In this document: positions 8,218 to 16,573 of the stretch, one piece after another | How positions within the stretch are numbered: position 1 is the first letter of the stretch | Layout of the letters: every line of letters starts with the position of its first letter | Source: Mesorhizobium sp. | GTDB lineage: Bacteria > Pseudomonadota > Alphaproteobacteria > Rhizobiales > Rhizobiaceae | NCBI RefSeq assembly: GCF_016793485.1 | Contig: NZ_JAEULZ010000001.1 | Span: forward strand, 607,792-671,791 | DNA length: 64,000 nt | Direction: 5' to 3' | Notes under the pieces: generated by a model | What the model was told of the DNA's origin: nothing | Seen by the model: the letters and a program-made list of their open reading frames with translations, nothing else | Database searches by the model: none | Position numbers and translations under genes: made by a program

Positions 8218-8424
8218 GTGAAGTTTGTCCTAGAGAACGGCGAATCGAAGCTCAGCGACAAGCAGGCCTTCGTATTTAAGAGAGATGTTCGCGACGCCTA
8301 CACGGCCCAATGCCCCGAATGCGGCGAACAAGTCCGCTGGAGCGAAGCTTACGAGTTTCACCACAGCGGAGAACGGTGTGGTGACTGCCAAGTGCGGTAC
8401 GAAAAGTTCATGGCAGAAGATTGA
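8218..8424 (+). CDS. Small zinc-ribbon protein
   Basis: A 68-residue protein from a GTG start. Two knuckles, CPECGEQ and CGDCQ, lie about 22 residues apart and predict one zinc. It ends one base before the start of the next gene (8426), so the two are probably co-translated. Function unknown. Confidence 0.55.
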   Translation: MKFVLENGESKLSDKQAFVFKRDVRDAYTAQCPECGEQVRWSEAYEFHHSGERCGDCQVRYEKFMAED

Positions 8425-8425
8425 G

Positions 8426-8701
8426 ATGGGGTCTGCCGCACCGAGCCGCGAACGCATCGCCGACGCCTCGAAACAACTGCCTGGGCTCGATGCGCACAGC
8501 GTCCAGCAAATCCTCTACATCGAGGACGCCTGCCGATCGGCTCCTTCCTCAATCGAGGAATTGAAGGCCGCAGGCCAACCTGGCCGGGCGGTGCTCAGCG
8601 ACGAGCAGACGGCGCTCCTCGACGCTCTCCGAAACGACATGCATTTCCTGCGGTCTCTCGCCGGCGAGAAGGACTTCCTGCGTCCGAAGGGAATGCGCTG
8701 A
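8426..8701 (+). CDS. Small hypothetical protein
   Basis: A 91-residue helical protein, with SVQQILYIEDACRSAPSSI in the middle and DEQTALLDALRNDMHFLRS near the C-terminus. It follows the zinc-ribbon gene with a one-base gap. The start is chosen for this coupling. No family recognised. Confidence 0.55.
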   Translation: MGSAAPSRERIADASKQLPGLDAHSVQQILYIEDACRSAPSSIEELKAAGQPGRAVLSDEQTALLDALRNDMHFLRSLAGEKDFLRPKGMR

Positions 8702-8761
8702 CCCCACCCTTGCCCGGATACCGAAACTTCGGCATCCTGACCGCGGGTGGAGGGGCAAGAT

Positions 8762-9058
8762 ATGGAGTTCTTGATACTGTGGATCATCTGCGGGGTGATC
8801 ACCGGCATAGTTGCATCTTCAAAGGGAAGAAGCGGATTTGGTTGGTTTCTGCTCGGATGCTTGCTCGGTATCTTCGGGGTTATCTTCATCGCGTTAATGC
8901 CTTCCCTAAGGCCTCAACCGGTACAGCAGGTGCATCTCATGCAACATGCTGTAACTGGGAACAATGGCTCGGTTCGCGTGAAAATCTGCCCTGACTGCGC
9001 GGAGGAAGTCATGGCGGATGCCCGAATCTGTAAGCACTGCAGGCACCAATTTCTGTAG
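8762..9058 (+). CDS. Membrane protein with C-terminal zinc ribbon
   Basis: A 98-residue protein. The N-terminal half holds two hydrophobic helices (LWIICGVITGIVASS and FLLGCLLGIFGVIFIAL). The C-terminus has a short zinc ribbon, CPDCAEEV followed by CKHCRHQF, of the kind found at the ends of many small membrane proteins. GGAGGGG precedes the ATG at 8762. The role is unknown. Confidence 0.65.
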   Translation: MEFLILWIICGVITGIVASSKGRSGFGWFLLGCLLGIFGVIFIALMPSLRPQPVQQVHLMQHAVTGNNGSVRVKICPDCAEEVMADARICKHCRHQFL

Positions 9059-9063
9059 TTACT

Positions 9064-9873
9064 GTGACCGGGAAGGCAGAGCTAAAAGTCAACTTCGATG
9101 CCATGCGGCGCATCGTGGATCTTGCTGTGCGACGGGCCGTCACCTTCATGGGTATAGGCGTGAATGCAGGCCTAGCCGAGCCACCAATATCTCATCTGCT
9201 GCAGGGAGGTATGCAGTTCAAGGTCGTTCCGGACGAATTGACTGAGTCGCAGCATCAGGACGTAGCCCGCGAGTTTACGAGCTGGATCATCGCGAACGCC
9301 TTCCGGGAATTAGCGGAATCGTTTTCGGTATTCCTCGTGGAAATTTTCAAAGCTGCCTACGTCTTGCAAAACGAGCCCGTAAGTCATGCCACTTGGTCGA
9401 AGGCAGTATCAAGGTTTTCCCGAGAAGGGGTAGGCAAGCAGCTCAGCGTCGTTTCAATCATGCTGGGGATCGAAGAGACGTTTACTCCCACTTTTGTGGC
9501 GCTCAACCAGGCAAGAAATTGTCTGGCCCACCGACGCGGCGTCGTTGGCTTGCCGGATGCCACTGAAGGGGGCAAGTTTGTCATGAGATGGCGGGCTTTC
9601 GCCGTCACGTTGGAAGACGGCCGCGACCTCTCGTTGGCCCTGCGGGATACGGCGCCAATTATTATTGAGAAGGACCAATCCATCTCGATGGGAATGACCG
9701 ATCGGGAAAAGGCATTTGTTGTTGGGGAAGGCATTCGCCTGGATCGGCACGACTTGGCCGAAATTGCCATGGCGGTTCATTTTGGCTGCGAACACGTTAT
9801 CAAGGGAATGGTAGATCGCGCACGTGAGCTGGGCAAAATGCCGCCGTCCGACCCGGCAAAAACCGAGGGTTAG
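9064..9873 (+). CDS. HEPN-like domain protein (candidate defence gene)
   Basis: A 269-residue protein, mostly alpha-helical. Residues 151-156 read RNCLAH within NQARNCLAHRRG, which is the RNx3H (Rx4-6H) signature of HEPN ribonucleases. Two long helices precede it (FRELAESFSVFLVEIFKAAY). HEPN proteins act as RNases in toxin-antitoxin, CRISPR and abortive-infection systems. Codon use is visibly more AT-rich than that of the leftward operon, which suggests later acquisition. It begins 5 bp after the upstream stop from a GTG without a good ribosome site, and it overlaps a frame on the other strand. No antitoxin partner is obvious. The HEPN call rests on the motif only. Confidence 0.5.
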   Translation: MTGKAELKVNFDAMRRIVDLAVRRAVTFMGIGVNAGLAEPPISHLLQGGMQFKVVPDELTESQHQDVAREFTSWIIANAFRELAESFSVFLVEIFKAAYVLQNEPVSHATWSKAVSRFSREGVGKQLSVVSIMLGIEETFTPTFVALNQARNCLAHRRGVVGLPDATEGGKFVMRWRAFAVTLEDGRDLSLALRDTAPIIIEKDQSISMGMTDREKAFVVGEGIRLDRHDLAEIAMAVHFGCEHVIKGMVDRARELGKMPPSDPAKTEG

Positions 9874-10239
9874 CTCCAGCACCGCTTCGGCAGCGGGTCC
9901 AGCGGCCATTTCCTGCACCGTAGAAACGCCGGTGTGGCGCTCCTGATGCAGTGCGAGGCTCCTGAAGGCCAACCATGCCCGTTCCGCCGCTGCAAGGTGC
10001 CCTGGTGGCCGCGGCTGCCAGTCTGCGGGCTCCTGCCTCATGCACCAGCGCGTCTTATGCCCTTGCCACAGCTCGATGCCGACGAGATCGGAGCCGTCAA
10101 ACCAGCATGTCGATCCGAGCTTCAGGAAGTGGAGCATCTTCGACTGCCACCACACGCGCTCGATCTCGTAGCCGCCGGGGCCTTCCCGCCAGCGCGTCCA
10201 GCCCTTGGCCGGCCGGCGGGTGAGTTCGGAGTCGTTCAT
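9454..10239 (-). pseudogene. Phage-type gene, probably truncated and read into the HEPN antisense
   Basis: The frame starts with a good site (CTGGAGCATAGC before the ATG at 10237-10239) and its first 120 residues look genuine: Trp-rich, with WTRWREGPGGYEIERVWWQ and FDGSDLVGIELWQGHKTRW. After about position 9880 the frame runs 420 bp antisense to the HEPN gene and its composition becomes shadow-like. The likely history is loss of the original 3' end when the HEPN segment arrived. Function unknown. Confidence 0.35.
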
Positions 10240-10274
10240 GCTATGCTCCAGCGGTTTGGATGGAGGACCTGCAG

Positions 10275-10514
10275 ATGCCGGACAATTCATATGGACCTGG
10301 AGAGAACCTCTCACTCCGGGCAAATCAGGGCGAGCGCATTGTTTTCAACCGCGACATGCATCTCAAGTTTACAATCGAGATGCAGGACGGAACGAAGATC
10401 GTCGCTGAGATGTGGCCGGGCGCGGAACTTTCTATCACCGTGGGGAAGACGCCGCCTAAAATCACGATCGACAACTGGTCTCGTCCACCCGGCCTCAAAC
10501 TGGTCGATAATTAG
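10275..10514 (+). CDS. Small beta-rich hypothetical protein
   Basis: A 79-residue protein with alternating hydrophobic strands (ERIVFNRDMHLKFTIEMQDG, GAELSITVGK). GGAGGA lies 7 bases before the ATG at 10275. It overlaps the end of the tape-measure gene by four bases in convergent orientation. Size and pattern suggest a small beta-barrel; no family recognised. Confidence 0.55.
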   Translation: MPDNSYGPGENLSLRANQGERIVFNRDMHLKFTIEMQDGTKIVAEMWPGAELSITVGKTPPKITIDNWSRPPGLKLVDN

Positions 10515-12235
10515 CGGACGGTTTTCATCGGTCTGGCGCCATACCGACCGCTGAAGGATTTGTCGGCGCCGCCGGTGGCAATGTGCTGATCGACAATGTC
10601 AGTGACCACACGGATAAGCGTTCCGTCGGGCGTCTTCTGCTGCTCGGTGCGGGTCGTCGTACCGGCCGGTGCGTTGTTGATGATGTTTTGCACAACGACA
10701 CCGCCTTGGTTTGCCGAATTCATGCGCGGCAGGAGCGGAGTGTCACCGACGAAACCGCCATTGGCATACCCGCGGTTCATGGCGTTGAGACGAGGGACAC
10801 CGATGCGGCGGGTTGCCTCCTGATTTAAGACATACTCGCCTTTGTGCACGATGCCGGCTGGTGTGTATTTGCCGCCATCGCCGGTATAGCCGCCGCTGGC
10901 CAGCCCGAGCATTGATGCGAAGCCGCCTGCCGTGGGGCTGAAACCGCCGCTGAACAGGTTGGAGAATAGGCTTCCGAAGCCACCGGCTGCCTGAGCCGCC
11001 CGCAGCAATTGGTTGATCACGTCGGTCAGGATGGGGATGAGTTCCTGCGCCTCCAGCTTTCCATCGGATAGAGCGTTGGCAAGTGACTGTCCCGCGTCCA
11101 TGGCCAGATCGCCGAACTCGCGGATGCTGTCATTGATGCGCAGTTGCTGCTCCTCGTATTCGTAGCTGTAGCCGAGCATCTCGCGGAAGCCATCGCGGCT
11201 TGCCTTGAAGGTATCCTCCTTGGATGAACTGCCGCCACCACCACCGCCACCGGGCGGAATGATCGTGGCCTTGGTTGCTGCGTCGCCGTACCGCTTCTTC
11301 AGGAGTTCGACGAGTTTCTCATCGGCTTTCACGACCTCGCCGAGAAAGGCGGAATTGATTCGCTCGTTGGAGAACGGCCGTCCGCCTTTGCCGTCGTCGA
11401 CTTGCCCGGCCATGCCGCCTAGCATTGCTCCCGCCTCGGCGGCGTTGCGCTTCTCGAGAAAGCGGTCCATGCGGCTGCCAAGGTCGTCCATACCCTGCAG
11501 CGCGGTCAGGATTGCCGACTGTGCGTTCACGCTGAAACGACGCCAGGCAGCGTCCCATCTGTCGCCCATCTCTTCGGCACGACGAAGCAGCTTTTCATCT
11601 ATCACGCCACCGGCTTCCTCGGCGGCTTTCTTCATGCCCTCAAGGCCTGCCTTGCCGTCCTTTAGGGCGACGGTGAAGCTACCACCGCCACGACCGAAAG
11701 CCTCCGTTGCGAGCACCATGCGCTCCTGCTCGGATGCGGCATTCTTCATGAGATCCGCGTAGTCGCCCAGTAGGGATTCCGACGACCGGATTTGCCCGTT
11801 GCTGTCTCGTAGCGCGACGCCGTTGGCTTTCAGGATCTCGCCAAGGCGATTGCCCTTGGTGGCGGCTTCGCCGATGCGCTTCGTGAACTGGTCCATGCCG
11901 GTTTCGAAGTCGCCAGCCTCGACGCCGGCCTGCGAGAAGCCAAACGACAATTCCTGCAAGGCCTTGGTCGTGATGCCGATACGGTCGGCGGTATCGACAA
12001 GCTTGGATGCTTCGTTGATGGCGTCGAGCGCTGTCCGGACCAGGGCGAGAGGTGCAAGCGCTGCGACGGCGCCGCCGGCCAGTCCCATGCCAAAGTTTTT
12101 GGCGATGCCGAGGAACTGGGTTTCCGTTCTGGATTTGAACGTTTCCATTGAACGACCGGCCTTGCGCAGCCCATCCTGGAACCGCGCCTGGTTTAAGCCG
12201 AGGTCGACATGAATACCGCCGATCGATTCTGACAT
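10511..12235 (-). CDS. Phage tail tape measure protein
   Basis: A 574-residue tape measure protein, which sets tail length and is threaded through the tail tube. The N-terminal region DLGLNQARFQDGLRKAGRS is typical of the family, followed by a hydrophobic segment (GLAGGAVAALAPLALV) and long helical stretches. A Gly-rich linker lies near residues 335-340. The C-terminus AGIVHKGEYVLNQEATRRIG is another family hallmark. At roughly 0.15 nm per residue the tail would be about 85 nm or shorter. Its start overlaps the stop of the chaperone gene (TGATG). It is the last gene of the leftward operon, and the minor tail, baseplate and fibre genes that normally follow are absent. Confidence 0.85.
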   Translation of the reverse strand: MSESIGGIHVDLGLNQARFQDGLRKAGRSMETFKSRTETQFLGIAKNFGMGLAGGAVAALAPLALVRTALDAINEASKLVDTADRIGITTKALQELSFGFSQAGVEAGDFETGMDQFTKRIGEAATKGNRLGEILKANGVALRDSNGQIRSSESLLGDYADLMKNAASEQERMVLATEAFGRGGGSFTVALKDGKAGLEGMKKAAEEAGGVIDEKLLRRAEEMGDRWDAAWRRFSVNAQSAILTALQGMDDLGSRMDRFLEKRNAAEAGAMLGGMAGQVDDGKGGRPFSNERINSAFLGEVVKADEKLVELLKKRYGDAATKATIIPPGGGGGGGSSSKEDTFKASRDGFREMLGYSYEYEEQQLRINDSIREFGDLAMDAGQSLANALSDGKLEAQELIPILTDVINQLLRAAQAAGGFGSLFSNLFSGGFSPTAGGFASMLGLASGGYTGDGGKYTPAGIVHKGEYVLNQEATRRIGVPRLNAMNRGYANGGFVGDTPLLPRMNSANQGGVVVQNIINNAPAGTTTRTEQQKTPDGTLIRVVTDIVDQHIATGGADKSFSGRYGARPMKTVR

Positions 12236-12561
12236 CAGGCCGCCTCCCTCTCAGCGCTGAGCGTGCGGAGAAAATCCCCAAGCTGTGCACCGACCGCACT
12301 GCCGACAACAGCCGTGCCATATTCGTCGATCAGGCGGCCGGCATCTCCCAGTTCCATCTGAACGGCGATATGCCCGATCAGCGCGTCGGGGAAACGGATA
12401 CGCCCAGCAGCGACGGCGGCTCGCAGGGTGGCAAGGCTTGCACCCTTCTCTGACTGCAACTCGGCAATGATCTCGCTGATCGACCGCCCTACGTGCACCT
12501 CCAGCGCGGCCACCTTGTTGGTGGTGTAGGACAGACCGAGCGTATCGATTTCCTTCGTCAT
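12235..12561 (-). CDS. Tail assembly chaperone (GTA gp10-like)
   Basis: A 108-residue protein directly before the tape-measure gene, the standard place of tail assembly chaperones. It begins MTKEIDTLGLSYTTNKVAAL, predicts a compact helical protein with ISEIIAELQSEKGASLATLR, and ends LSAEREAA. It resembles the GTA gp10 or tail-tube chaperone group by size and position; no frameshift extension is apparent. It overlaps both neighbours by 1-4 bases. Confidence 0.6.
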   Translation of the reverse strand: MTKEIDTLGLSYTTNKVAALEVHVGRSISEIIAELQSEKGASLATLRAAVAAGRIRFPDALIGHIAVQMELGDAGRLIDEYGTAVVGSAVGAQLGDFLRTLSAEREAA

Positions 12562-13061
12562 GACTTCGCCTTTCGTTTCGCGACGCGTTTCGCGGTCGCT
12601 TCAATCTCTCGTTTCAGTTCCACTTTGATGGTGCTTATGGCGCCGGTGCGACCAGCGCGCATTGCCGGTGCAAGGAAGGGCTTGGCCGGCATCTTGACCG
12701 TGCCGAACTCGACGAGGTGAGCATGGGGAACGATAGCGCTGATGCGGACCGCAGCGCTTTCGGCATTCCTGGCATTGGCTGCGCGCGCGGCAGCAGCGGC
12801 CTCTGCCCTCGATCCGCCGGCCGACATCGTCCGGGCAAAAGCCTGCTTCCCCGGCGAGCGCTTCAAAACCTTGGATTCGATGCTACGTTTCAACTCCCCG
12901 GTGGCGACCGGCGCATTGTTTTCGGCATCATGCTCGATCGGCTTCGCAGCCTTCAGCAAGGCACGCTCCAGCACACGGCGAGCGGTCGCTTTCGTGAACT
13001 GCTGCAGCGCGCGCTGGAGTTCCTGCAAGCCTTCGATATCGACCTTGATAACGCCGCTCAT
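12558..13061 (-). CDS. HK97 gp10-like phage morphogenesis protein
   Basis: A 167-residue protein of the HK97-gp10 group, which in phages joins or completes the head-tail connector. Features are the N-terminal GLQELQRALQQFTK, the segment NAPVATGELKRSIE (the usual PV.TG.L..S pattern) and the HLVEFGT motif near residue 114, followed by a basic tail RVAKRKAKS. An Ala/Arg-rich insert lies at residues 85-100. It follows the terminase gene after three bases, where portal, protease and capsid genes would be expected. Confidence 0.8.
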   Translation of the reverse strand: MSGVIKVDIEGLQELQRALQQFTKATARRVLERALLKAAKPIEHDAENNAPVATGELKRSIESKVLKRSPGKQAFARTMSAGGSRAEAAAAARAANARNAESAAVRISAIVPHAHLVEFGTVKMPAKPFLAPAMRAGRTGAISTIKVELKREIEATAKRVAKRKAKS

Positions 13062-13064
13062 CGC

Positions 13065-14753
13065 TCACCCCACGAAATGGATCTGGTAGTTGGGTTTGCG
13101 AACGGCGTCGGGGTTGGCCGCCATCAGCTTCGCCGCGTTCAGCAGCGCGGCAACGGGATCGATCTTGGCGCGGCCGGCAGCCTGCTTCGTGATCGCGGTC
13201 GCGTTGCCCTTGAGTTCGACCTTCACGTTGCCGATCGCCCAAGCCATCAGCGGTTGCCCACAATGCTTGAATGTACCGTCGGCAAGCTTGCGCTCCACGC
13301 CGGTGATCGCGTCATGCAGGTAGCCGCCCTGGCTGACACCGACGACAAGGCCGCCGTCGCCAACTTTGAAGCCGCGGCGCTCCAGTTCGTCCACGAGAGC
13401 CGGCAGGCCGAGCTTGTCGACACCGATCGCATCCTTCTCCGGAAGCTTTTTCGAGGCCTTCACTTTCACGCAGAGATCAGCGACCTCGCGAATGTCCTGC
13501 GTGGCATCAGTGCATATGATGAGATCGCGATCGGCCGCGAAGTCTTTCAGGGTCGTGGCGATGTCCTTGCGGCGCTGGAGCACGATGGAGTGAGCCCATG
13601 CGCGGCCCCAGTGATGCCAACGGCGGGTTTCCTTATGCCTGCCCAGCACGGCAACGCCGAGAAGGTCGTCGAGGCCGCCGCCATCGATTCCCATGGTCAC
13701 GACGTCGCTCTGGGCCAGCAAAGCGTCGAGCGTCATCGGCTCGCCAGCATCTGCCCAGAAATCAGCCGCAGCCCAGCGGTCGCGGGCGCGGTTCTGTCCG
13801 ATCTCCACGTTGAGGTGCTTGGCCAGGAAGACGGCCAGGTCAGCCTCGTCGCCGAGTTGCTCCTTCACCAACTCTTCCTCCAGCCAGTTCTGTCGAACCG
13901 AGCGGCCGAGGTTAGGATTGGTGATGTAGAAATTCGCCGGATCGAGATAGGCCTCGTCCTCGATCATGGCGGCCGGCCATTCGTAGAGCACGCCAACCGA
14001 CTTCGGATCATCGATCACGCCGTCGCGCACGGCGCGGAAATAGTCGAGCCGGGCCTTGAAGACACCGACAGGCTTCTCGTCGCTATGCGTCGAGATGGCG
14101 ATCTGAAATCCTTCCGGACGTGAGACATGGCCGCCGGTGGCTTCGCGCAGCATGCCGTGCGCACGCGGGTTTTTGCCGAACAGCCACAGTTCCTCGATCA
14201 GGACGCCGGTGGCCTTCTTGCCCGACACGGTTTCGCTGTCGGCGGCGACCACCTTCAGCGTAGCGCCGGTGAGGCGATGCGTAATCGTGCGGACGTGATC
14301 CTGCACGTGCAGAAGCTCCCGCAGGCTCTCGTCGGCCCGAATGGCGTCGGCGGCCGGCTGATAGCTGTTTTTGGCGATCTCCAGCGTCGGCGCCAGGATC
14401 AGGAACTCTGCGCTGTGTCGCCAGTTGCGCACGAGCGCTGTCACCATGATCGCGCCGGCCAGCGTCGACTTGGCGTTCTTCTTCGCCACCAACAGCATGA
14501 AGCTGGTGATCAGGCGTTCGCCGGCCTCCGGATCATAGGCTCCGAATACAGCCTCCGCGAATTCAGTCATCCACGGTGCGGCGGCATCGCCAAACGTCGG
14601 CTGGCCGGGAACGTCGACCATGCGCAGCGAATTGAACACCGCCATGGCCTCCGCAGCCTCGCCCGGGAACAACGGCGCGCACGGCATCAGGGATTTGCCC
14701 GCAATGATGCGGCTCTCCCAGTCCGGCAGGGAAGTGCTCCAGATCGGTGTCAT
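13065..14753 (-). CDS. Phage terminase large subunit
   Basis: A 562-residue terminase ATPase-nuclease that packages DNA into proheads. Walker A is VAKKNAKST at residues 89-97, Walker B with catalytic Glu is VLIEELWLFG at about 184-193, and the RNase H-like nuclease has acidic clusters MGIDGGGLDD and ICTDATQD and a late Asp in AIGVDKLG. The length is normal and the frame intact. It overlaps the small subunit gene (ATGA). It belongs to the HK97/Terminase_1-like branch. Confidence 0.92.
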   Translation of the reverse strand: MTPIWSTSLPDWESRIIAGKSLMPCAPLFPGEAAEAMAVFNSLRMVDVPGQPTFGDAAAPWMTEFAEAVFGAYDPEAGERLITSFMLLVAKKNAKSTLAGAIMVTALVRNWRHSAEFLILAPTLEIAKNSYQPAADAIRADESLRELLHVQDHVRTITHRLTGATLKVVAADSETVSGKKATGVLIEELWLFGKNPRAHGMLREATGGHVSRPEGFQIAISTHSDEKPVGVFKARLDYFRAVRDGVIDDPKSVGVLYEWPAAMIEDEAYLDPANFYITNPNLGRSVRQNWLEEELVKEQLGDEADLAVFLAKHLNVEIGQNRARDRWAAADFWADAGEPMTLDALLAQSDVVTMGIDGGGLDDLLGVAVLGRHKETRRWHHWGRAWAHSIVLQRRKDIATTLKDFAADRDLIICTDATQDIREVADLCVKVKASKKLPEKDAIGVDKLGLPALVDELERRGFKVGDGGLVVGVSQGGYLHDAITGVERKLADGTFKHCGQPLMAWAIGNVKVELKGNATAITKQAAGRAKIDPVAALLNAAKLMAANPDAVRKPNYQIHFVG

Positions 14754-15154
14754 CGGTTGTTCACCACGAGCTTGGGCGGCGCCGGTGGCTGGAATTTGGA
14801 TGCGACGTTCTTCGCAGCCTCGTTTGCGGCTTCCTTCTTCCCGAGCTTGGCCTTGGCCGGTTCCTTAGACCGAGCTTCGATTTCCTGCGCAGCACCACCG
14901 GCGCGCCCCATCTCCTCCAGTCGTTTCGCAGCCGCAACGTTGTGCTTGGCCGCGGCTTCGAACAGAACGTCCACGACTTCCTTGCGGCGCCGGGCGTGCC
15001 CATTGTCGAGCTGGTCGCGGAAGTATTTCCGGAGCGTATCGGGATCGATGCCGATCGCACGGGCGATGACAGCCTCCGAGTCGCCACAGAAGCGCATTCG
15101 CTCCACGGTGGTGCGCTGGTCGTCGGAGGGTTTGAAAGCAGGCCGGCCGCGCAT
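14750..15154 (-). CDS. Terminase small subunit-like DNA-binding protein
   Basis: A 134-residue protein directly before the large terminase gene. Residues 1-60 form a helix-turn-helix (MRFCGDSEAVIARAIGIDPD, TLRKYFRDQL), followed by a helix and a basic, Ala/Lys-rich C-terminus. Small terminases recognise packaging sites, and both location and HTH fit. The ATG at 15152-15154 overlaps the upstream stop (TGATG); 40 extra open codons upstream lie inside the neighbouring gene and are rejected. Confidence 0.72.
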   Translation of the reverse strand: MRGRPAFKPSDDQRTTVERMRFCGDSEAVIARAIGIDPDTLRKYFRDQLDNGHARRRKEVVDVLFEAAAKHNVAAAKRLEEMGRAGGAAQEIEARSKEPAKAKLGKKEAANEAAKNVASKFQPPAPPKLVVNNR

Positions 15155-16104
15155 CAGGACACCCCGAAATTTCGGCCGCGGGGGATAAAGTCTATGCGTG
15201 AGGACCCGGCTGCGGTCCCCTTTAGAGCGGTTTCGGGATCGACCCTCCCCCCCCGTAGGCTGGGAACGTCCCACTTGAGCACGGTTTCATCGCGGCGGCG
15301 TTCGTAGGTCCACCACCACGACACGATGGCATCGCGGGTGTGCTTGGTGTTGCGACCGTCTGCCTCTGCGTTGGCAATGCATATGGGCTCGGGCGTTTCG
15401 AGGATGATGATCTCCTCGGGGTGCATCTTGTCCTGCCACCATTGGCGCTTGTCCGCCTTGGGCTCGGTGAGGATCAGCCATGCACCATGGTATGAGGCGG
15501 TGCGTCCGATCTCGCCGAGTAGATCGTTGCGCATGGAGAGAGCGGCGTTGAGCCATGCCTCTCGGTTCCATGTGTGCAGATCCTCGCCGGATATCTGGGA
15601 GGCAAGCACATCGACATCGAGCACGAGGTCACCGGCGACCTTGTGGTTACGCACATAGGTGGACTTGCCAGAGGCAGGCGGGCCGACAACGATGGTGAGC
15701 GGTACCTGGCTGGGCTTGAGCCATTCGGGGTGCAGGGCCGCACGCTTGTCGGCGTTCTCCATCGCCTTCTTGCGGCTGTCGTGCCAGGCCTTGCTGACGC
15801 ACTGCAGGTTCTCTTCATCCCAGAACAGCGCGGGATTGCCACGGTGGGGCTTGATGTGATCGCACACCGGGCTGTCCCAAGCCGGCGACGTGCCGAGCAG
15901 GAGGACGCCGGTCTGTGCGCATCGGAACTGAGCGGCGACGAACACGCGCTGGCGAATCTGCTCCCAACGCGTGGATTTGTACCAGGAGCGCCATGGGGAG
16001 GACTCGGCCCGCTTTGCATCACTTGTGCGCGAGGACGACGCCAACACGCTCTTGCGCGGTGAGGACGAAGCAAACCGGCCTTTGAAGGTTGAGAGCTTAG
16101 ACAT
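15154..16104 (-). CDS. HNH endonuclease fused to a P-loop kinase/ATPase domain
   Basis: A 316-residue two-domain protein. Residues 40-115 form an HNH nuclease: a Cys knuckle in FRCAQTG, VCDHIKPHRG with D82-H83, N99 in ENLQC and H108 in KAWHDSRK. From residue 136 a P-loop domain begins, with GPPASGKSTY at 141-150 and a probable Walker B LVLDVDVLA near 160-168. HNH proteins beside terminase genes assist cos cleavage in HK97-type phages. The P-loop half resembles small polynucleotide-kinase-like or AAA_33 ATPases. A basic Ser-rich tail of about 40 residues precedes the HNH domain. The fusion could join end cleavage with end processing, which is inference. Confidence 0.75.
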   Translation of the reverse strand: MSKLSTFKGRFASSSPRKSVLASSSRTSDAKRAESSPWRSWYKSTRWEQIRQRVFVAAQFRCAQTGVLLLGTSPAWDSPVCDHIKPHRGNPALFWDEENLQCVSKAWHDSRKKAMENADKRAALHPEWLKPSQVPLTIVVGPPASGKSTYVRNHKVAGDLVLDVDVLASQISGEDLHTWNREAWLNAALSMRNDLLGEIGRTASYHGAWLILTEPKADKRQWWQDKMHPEEIIILETPEPICIANAEADGRNTKHTRDAIVSWWWTYERRRDETVLKWDVPSLRGGRVDPETALKGTAAGSSRIDFIPRGRNFGVS

Positions 16105-16106
16105 GG

Positions 16107-16328
16107 CTACTGCAACCTATGCGTCGGCGCCGTCGGCTCGGCGACGTAGCGTGTCAGACGGCCGATGGCTTCCGCATACCAAGGGATGAGTTGATCGTTC
16201 GCGTACCGGTCGATCGCGCGCATTACGTCCTCTTGCGGCACGCCTTTCATGATCAGCGTCTCGGCATAGTCGAGCACAGCGTCTTTTGCAGCGGAGCGCA
16301 GTTGAGCTACTGCTTCCTCGACGGTCAT
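16107..16328 (-). CDS. Small helical hypothetical protein
   Basis: A 73-residue protein, MTVEEAVAQLRSAAKDAVLD at the start, with helices throughout and PQEDVMRAIDRYANDQLIPW in the middle. Its start overlaps the upstream stop (ATGA) and its stop lies three bases before the HNH gene. No family recognised. Confidence 0.6.
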   Translation of the reverse strand: MTVEEAVAQLRSAAKDAVLDYAETLIMKGVPQEDVMRAIDRYANDQLIPWYAEAIGRLTRYVAEPTAPTHRLQ

Positions 16329-16573
16329 CGGGCGCGTTCCTCTGCCTTGATGGCGATGCTGTTGATCGCGATCCGCTGGGCGATCTCGGCGCTGTTGCCG
16401 TCACGCAGAGCCATGGTCAGAGTCTTGGCGATGGCAGTGGCAGACATGCGGGGAAACACCAGCGATGCATCGTCAACGATCTCGCCGAGAGCCTTTGGAA
16501 GCTCCACGTTGATCTTGTCGGTCAGGAAGCGGCAGAGCCTCCGCTCCTCGGCTTCTGAAAGCTCCTTTGTCAT
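16325..16573 (-). CDS. Small hypothetical protein
   Basis: An 82-residue helical protein starting MTKELSEAEERRLCRFLTD. AAAGGAC precedes the ATG at 16571-16573, which also overlaps the upstream stop (ATGA). The C-terminus is basic. No family recognised; part of the leftward operon. Confidence 0.6.
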   Translation of the reverse strand: MTKELSEAEERRLCRFLTDKINVELPKALGEIVDDASLVFPRMSATAIAKTLTMALRDGNSAEIAQRIAINSIAIKAEERAR

